From Luzula sylvatica (lineage: Eukaryota; Streptophyta; Magnoliopsida; Poales; Juncaceae), in NCBI GenBank assembly GCA_946800325.1, contig OX326961.1, positions 44,219,415-44,283,414 of the forward strand: 64,000 nt of DNA, given 5' to 3'. Below are positions 59,301 through 64,000 of the stretch, in pieces. The notes under the pieces are model-generated. The model was not told the origin of the DNA. It saw only the letters and a program-made list of their open reading frames with translations, and made no database searches. The translations under genes and the position numbers were made by a program. Position 1 is the stretch's first letter, and the number at the start of each line of letters is the position of its first letter.

Positions 59301-61133
59301 TAGGGTTTGAGATCAAATAAAATTCTTTTTTGTAAAACTTCAAGTCTAAATGCCACGAAATTTTTTTTTTTGGATATTTATTTACATGAGATACATATAT
59401 ATTTATATTTTATAATAAAAGAATTATTCAATTTGTTTTAGAAATCAAGGTCACTTTCTTATCCCAATTCCGATACAAAATACCTATACGGTTTAAAATA
59501 TTATATAAATCAAAAGTTACAAATTAATCACTAAAATTTTGAAAAGGTAACAAAATTGTTTGCCCCAACAAATCCCTATATTTTAAACAAAAGTTCTATC
59601 AACTTTAATAAACGAATCACAATGACACGTGTTATCCATTAAACAGATGCACTTTGTGCCAATTTTAGAAAAACTTGTGCATTTTGCACTTATTTCTTTC
59701 CTTTATTCTTTTTTTATTTAGATCTTTTTGATCTTTCTCTTTTTATTTAGATCTTTTTGATCTTTCTTTTCTTTTTTTTTGTTCTTTTTTTTTATTTTTC
59801 TAAAATTGTCTAATGGGCACAGTGTCAGAAATTCGATGTTTATTTCAAAGTAAGATAGATCATAGGGTAAAAATTTTAAATTCGTTGTTTTTCAAAATAA
59901 AAGTTTTCTTTTGTACATTAAGATCTATATAATATTTAAAAAAGACACATATTTTGCATAAGACGTGGGATAAGAGAGTATTTATGATTTTAAAAACATC
60001 ATGAATTTATATTTGGTTAGTTAAACGAGAATTAAAATATTTTTTATTTTTTTGCTCATGGCATTTTCGACAAAAAACATCAAAATACCCATATTGCATC
60101 CATATTGCATCCATATATATACCCTCAGAGATGTAGAAATTAATTTTTTCCTTGATATATTGACCCATATTGCATTCATATATATACCCATATTGCATCC
60201 ATATATATGTATATCTAAAATCTATATTATTTGAAAAAAAAAACATCAAAATAAAAATCATAATTTTTTTTTATCAAATCTTAATAAATTAAAATTATAA
60301 GTATTTTATATCGAGAATAATCATATTTTTCAAAGAAAATAATTTTGACATAAAATTATTATGTTCAAATATAAGTATGGATCATATTTTCATTTGATAA
60401 CTAAAAAATTAATCAAACACAATAATTAAAATGAAATATATAAATATTAATTTTGTATACATCATATTTTAATATTCTGAAATACTAGTAATGTTTTAAA
60501 ATAATTTATAATATTTCTCAATATTTATAATTTTTGCATATATTAATTATATTTTAAAATATTTCCATGTTTCTTTGAATTGGTAATGAGTCTAGCGTTA
60601 CAGTTCATTACTAATTATTAGAAAACGCAAATATTTGAAATATAATTCATATTATAAATATTAAGAAAATGACAAAATAATTAGAAATATTTTAAAATAA
60701 TATATAAAATCAATATTTAAAATTATTTTAGTTATTTTGAGATTATGGTGATTAATTATATTCTTATATTAACACAATGAAAATATAATTTATACTTATA
60801 TTTAAATGTAATAATTTCTTGACGTAGATTTGTGTTTATTTATTTATTTAGATTATTGTGGGCAGTGTTTATTTATTTATTCAGATTATTGTGCTTGATT
60901 AATTTTTTAAATTAACATAATGAAAATATAATTCCTATTTAAGGAGAGGTTATGTTGTGATGTATCTCCACTTCATGTAAATTTGAGGGGAGGTTGAGTT
61001 GCAGGAAAAGAGCGAGACAATGTAAGTCGACTTGCAGTAGTTTGGCAAATTACATTAAACCAAACAACAAAAAATAGATTAATGCAGTAGTTCGATTTAC
61101 AATCTGACTGAGTTACTGCAAAACAAACATGCC
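59301..61133. other. AT-rich region with small tandem repeats, no gene
   Basis: A 29-bp unit containing ATTTAGATCTTTTTGATCTT is repeated at 59716-59775 in a pyrimidine-rich tract. CATATTGCATCCATATATAT-type units recur at 60090-60205. The last 130 bp end in AACAAACATGCCC, complementary to GGGCATGTTTGTT, a common MITE-type end; the partner end was not found. Confidence 0.4.
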
Positions 61134-61809
61134 CTTACAACGCATAAAGCATCTGTTAGAACGGAAATCTCACTGTAAGTTCTCATGGATTTGCGTGTAT
61201 CATTTCGTTGTAACGTTGATTGTTCCGTTGCAACGGAGTGTGTGGTTCCGTTATGACGGAGTGGTGATTCCGTCACAATGGAATATGTGTATAATTTACT
61301 TGTGCAAATTCAAGTAATGGGACGTGTTGCTTCTGTTATGACGGAGAATTATTCCGTTGTAACAGATTGTTCACTGTTTGCACATTTTGCAACTTTCTCA
61401 TTTTTATTGTTTCGAATATATTTATTTGTTTAAATTGAGCTTACTATTTCTTAAATAAGTCTAGGGATACCTATGGGTTGTTTTTGTGAGTGTATGATAT
61501 CCCAACTCTCGGAAGTATTCGGCATCTTAATTTCTTCACTTGGTCGGATACTTCCGTCTTGATTAATCACTGCTTGAATGTTCATTCTTCACTTGACGAT
61601 CTTCATGAGGATGATCTCCTTCTTTCTTAAAAATAATCACTACTTGAATGTTGATTATTCACTTGATGATCTTGTTTATATTGATGTCCTTCTTTTGATC
61701 TCGTTTGTGGGCCATATCTATATCTCGTACAAGTGTCACTTAAACAAATTGATTAGTGATATCGACATTATTTTGAGATAATCAAACATACGAAAAATTG
61801 AACCCACAA
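61134..61809 (-). repeat. Right fragment of a W-family LTR with purine tract
   Basis: In reverse complement it starts TGTGGGTTCAATTTTTCG, a diverged form of the W LTR start, keeps the GTTTGATTATCTCAAAA and AATGTCGATAT segments, and runs into degenerate CCGTTGTAACGG palindromes (61190-61365). A GGGGAGTTT tract at 61810-61818 (minus) marks the polypurine side. Together with 37790-38367 it makes one LTR split by X. W's internal region would lie to the right but is cut off by Z. Confidence 0.65.
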
Positions 61810-61824
61810 ACTCCCCAATTGGAT

Positions 61825-62797
61825 GTAGGGAATTATCCCGTCCCCGGGCCCGCGCAGCGGATATGAAGGCCCGGTCCGGTTCCCAAATCCCGAGATCACG
61901 TTTCGATATCGAGCGTACGATGCAAAGTAGGATAGTCAATTACCTGCGTGAAATTGATCACGCACGAAGGGTTGATTGCGTATCCTCCTTTCTCCTTGTC
62001 ACGTTGGTGACAGAACGCGCGTCCCACGCCCACACGTCTCCCACCACTTCGTTGACGGTTTTCACTCCTTCGATTTGATCACAACGAAGAGCCACAAGTG
62101 TCGCTCCTCTACCCGTATCCACCGTGAGTCGTAGCACCTCGGTCGCGGGTGCAACTGCCTAGACGAAGCACCGGCGAACTTGCTTGATTGCCTTCGATTC
62201 TCTAGACGGAGAAAACTCTCTTTTCTCCTCTTTTCTCTTTCTCTCTTTTTCGCACTCTTTCAACTCCTTATGGAATGATAGACTGGATTGGACTGAATAG
62301 AGGAGAGAGAAATATCCTATTGATACTAAAATAGGATAAGGATTGGGTTAAAGATTGTATATATCCAATATACAATTCAGCAGCATGTTCGTTCGAAGCA
62401 ACGTACAGTTCGTTCGAACGGACTGTTTCCTGTCATGAGAATGTATAAAACCATTTTATACTCGAAGAGGTCCGTTCGAACGCACCCTTACGGTTCGTTC
62501 GAATGAACCATTTCCTGTCCCACTTCAGTGTTAATTCCATACATCATTCGTTGTAGTCCGTTCGAACGAACACCAATGTTGGTTCGAACGAACCACTCCC
62601 TGGAATGAATATGTGTAAAACCATTTTACACTCGTAGCGGTCCGTTCGAACGAACCCAACGGTTAGTTCGAACGAACCACTCTCTGGAACTTAACTTTGC
62701 ACAATCTTATTATGCATTTAATCAACCCATGAACATTCATGTTCATATATCCTTATATGTACACTTTTACGGTTGATCCGAAACTGTATTTAATTCA
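61825..62797 (-). repeat. LTR of copia Z (related to X and Y)
   Basis: It shares with the Y LTR the end region GCCCGCGCAGCGGATATGAA and the CACGTTGGTGAC block, but carries CGTTCGAACG palindromes like X (62395-62415, 62470-62505, 62560-62590, 62640-62675) in place of the GATAAT ones. The start on the minus strand is near 62797 (TGAATTAAATACAG); a 56-bp duplication repeats this border at 62853. It is the 3' LTR, because a purine tract lies to its right. Confidence 0.65.
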
Positions 62798-63497
62798 GTC
62801 ATGCACATCCTAAAATATACAATATACATGATCTACCTAAAAGGTATTTAATTCAGTCTCCCACTCAATTTCAGATCTACCTAAAAGGTACTCATGTATA
62901 TCCAATATACATGATCATAGAGAATATAGCCCGCATATCAAATACGCTAAGCCATGCACATCCTATGTGCCAATACTTGCAATCCAGCTCGACATAGTAT
63001 GACTCGTTGTGTGACCGTGTAGGTTCGTTTAACGATGGCAGTAGGCTGTTTCCAAGGCACTACAAGCCCATGAGCGGGATCTAGTCACTCCATCATGGCT
63101 ACCCATGTTAAAACGAAAAATGATTGTGATCATTGTGCCTATCTCGAATAGCGGTTACTAGTTCTTTTGTTAGCGATATCCGTTAATCAAAAGGCATGAT
63201 GATAGTTATCCTTATATCTTGATTAACTATACTTATTCCTCGATTCCGAATTGTGTTAACAAATAACAATCGATATTAACCTTTAATATCATTGACTATG
63301 GCCATAGTTTTCATTAATCAATTCATCGAGCGGCCTAATAGATATCTCTTCCTTTCAGAATAAACAATTCCTATCTTGGAGACTCATATTGAATTTCGTG
63401 TTTCGGACAATACCCAATGATGACCGTTTTGGCCCCTTGTTACATCAGCCGTAAAGTCATATCAAGGCATTGTGTTACGCACGTAACGCAATCAATG
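62798..63497 (-). other. 3' UTR-like internal part of Z
   Basis: Matches 43055-43690 of Y in order (GTCTCCCACTCAATTTCAG, then the stretch with TGTGTGACCG, GGCAGTAGGCTGTTTCCAAG and ACGCACGTAACGCAATCAATG). There is no coding capacity. It is interrupted at 63498 by a Y-type LTR on the opposite strand. Confidence 0.6.
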
Positions 63498-64000
63498 TGA
63501 AAGAAATACAGTTTCGGATCAACCGTAAAAGTGTACATTCGTAGCCATGACTTTCAGTAGGAAAATCCGATTTGAATGGTTCAAATTGGGTAAGATAGAT
63601 AATTAGATTATCTATAACCTTCATGTAGAAATATATTTCATATGAACGAAGTATGAGTGTCGTATCTGTGAAATACCGAAAGGGTGCAACAGTATGACAT
63701 ACAGTTAGTAAAACAGTCATAACTTTTGCATACGAACTCCAATTGGGCTGGGCCAAATTGGGTTGTGTAGATAATAAGATTATCTACAACTTTCATGTTG
63801 GTTGATTGTCTGTCAGAGAAATGTATCAATTTCGTCTGGACAGATTACTGAACAGGTTCATGCACTTTTCTGTGTGAAAGGATGTATATTGGATATACAT
63901 GCCTTTTGGCTAATCCTAATCCTATTAGATATAAATAGGATACTTTCTCTCTCATCCCTATGCTAATTTCTACAGAATTATTCTGCCTAATACACAAGAG
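63498..64000 (+). repeat. Y-type copia LTR, plus strand, runs off the window
   Basis: It begins TGAAAGAAATACAGTTTC and follows the reverse complement of the Y LTR. GATAAT palindromes are at 63598-63612 and 63769-63785, and a TATA box (GATATAAATA) at about 63939-63948 is followed by a CT-rich stretch. The rest of the element is outside the window. Confidence 0.75.

Overview
The window is eudicot-like plant nuclear DNA. It is AT-rich, with two spliced host genes on the minus strand, both of recognisably plant type, embedded in a dense and partly nested mass of transposable elements. Nothing in it is bacterial or organellar. The species cannot be named from the sequence.

Layout. 1-10,800 has no host gene. 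It holds two Helitron-like elements (~905-2140, ~6985-8146), a hAT-type MITE with its 8-bp target duplication (4975-5520), a foldback element (2927-3456), a near-perfect 254-bp tandem duplication (5614-6120), a tRNA-derived SINE with a 13-bp target duplication (9498-9667) and two other MITEs. 10,802-20,013 is a gag-bearing LTR element ('family W') laid out as LTR-internal-LTR-truncated internal. It has no pol and carries an unusual second ORF. 22,257-28,699 is a P4-type phospholipid flippase gene (ALA1-like, 8 exons, about 1204 aa). A decayed partial copy of the same gene family sits inside its third intron. 30,976-31,039 is a tRNA-Glu(CTC) pseudogene. 31,835-33,157 is a three-exon RING-H2 gene of 378 aa.

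34,400-64,000 is mostly transposons. A MITE split by a hAT MITE (34,399-35,155) and a third Helitron (36,289-~37,590) come first. Then comes a nest, all on the minus strand: a W-family LTR (37,790-38,367 and 61,134-61,809) split by Ty1/copia element 'X' (38,368-57,079), whose pol gene is split by copia element 'Y' (41,977-52,888; 5-bp duplication TAGCT; two 1,078-bp LTRs). Y's leader is split by a CACTA transposon (46,305-50,579; 3-bp duplication TTT). The right edge holds a related copia LTR ('Z', 61,825-62,797) and the start of a plus-strand Y-type LTR (63,498 to the end).

Two patterns cut across the elements. (1) Each LTR family carries its own array of short palindromes in the LTR and again in the internal region: TCCGTTRTAACGGA in W, CGTTCGAACG in X and Z, AGATAATNNNATTATCT in Y. 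(2) X and Y both carry three copies of a conserved 18-19-nt sequence containing GGCC, flanked by short complementary arms whose sequence changes from copy to copy. This looks like a selected hairpin in the leader RNA. These two patterns, and the flippase gene with its own relic in intron 3, are the main observations. All exon and domain calls are by eye, without database searches.
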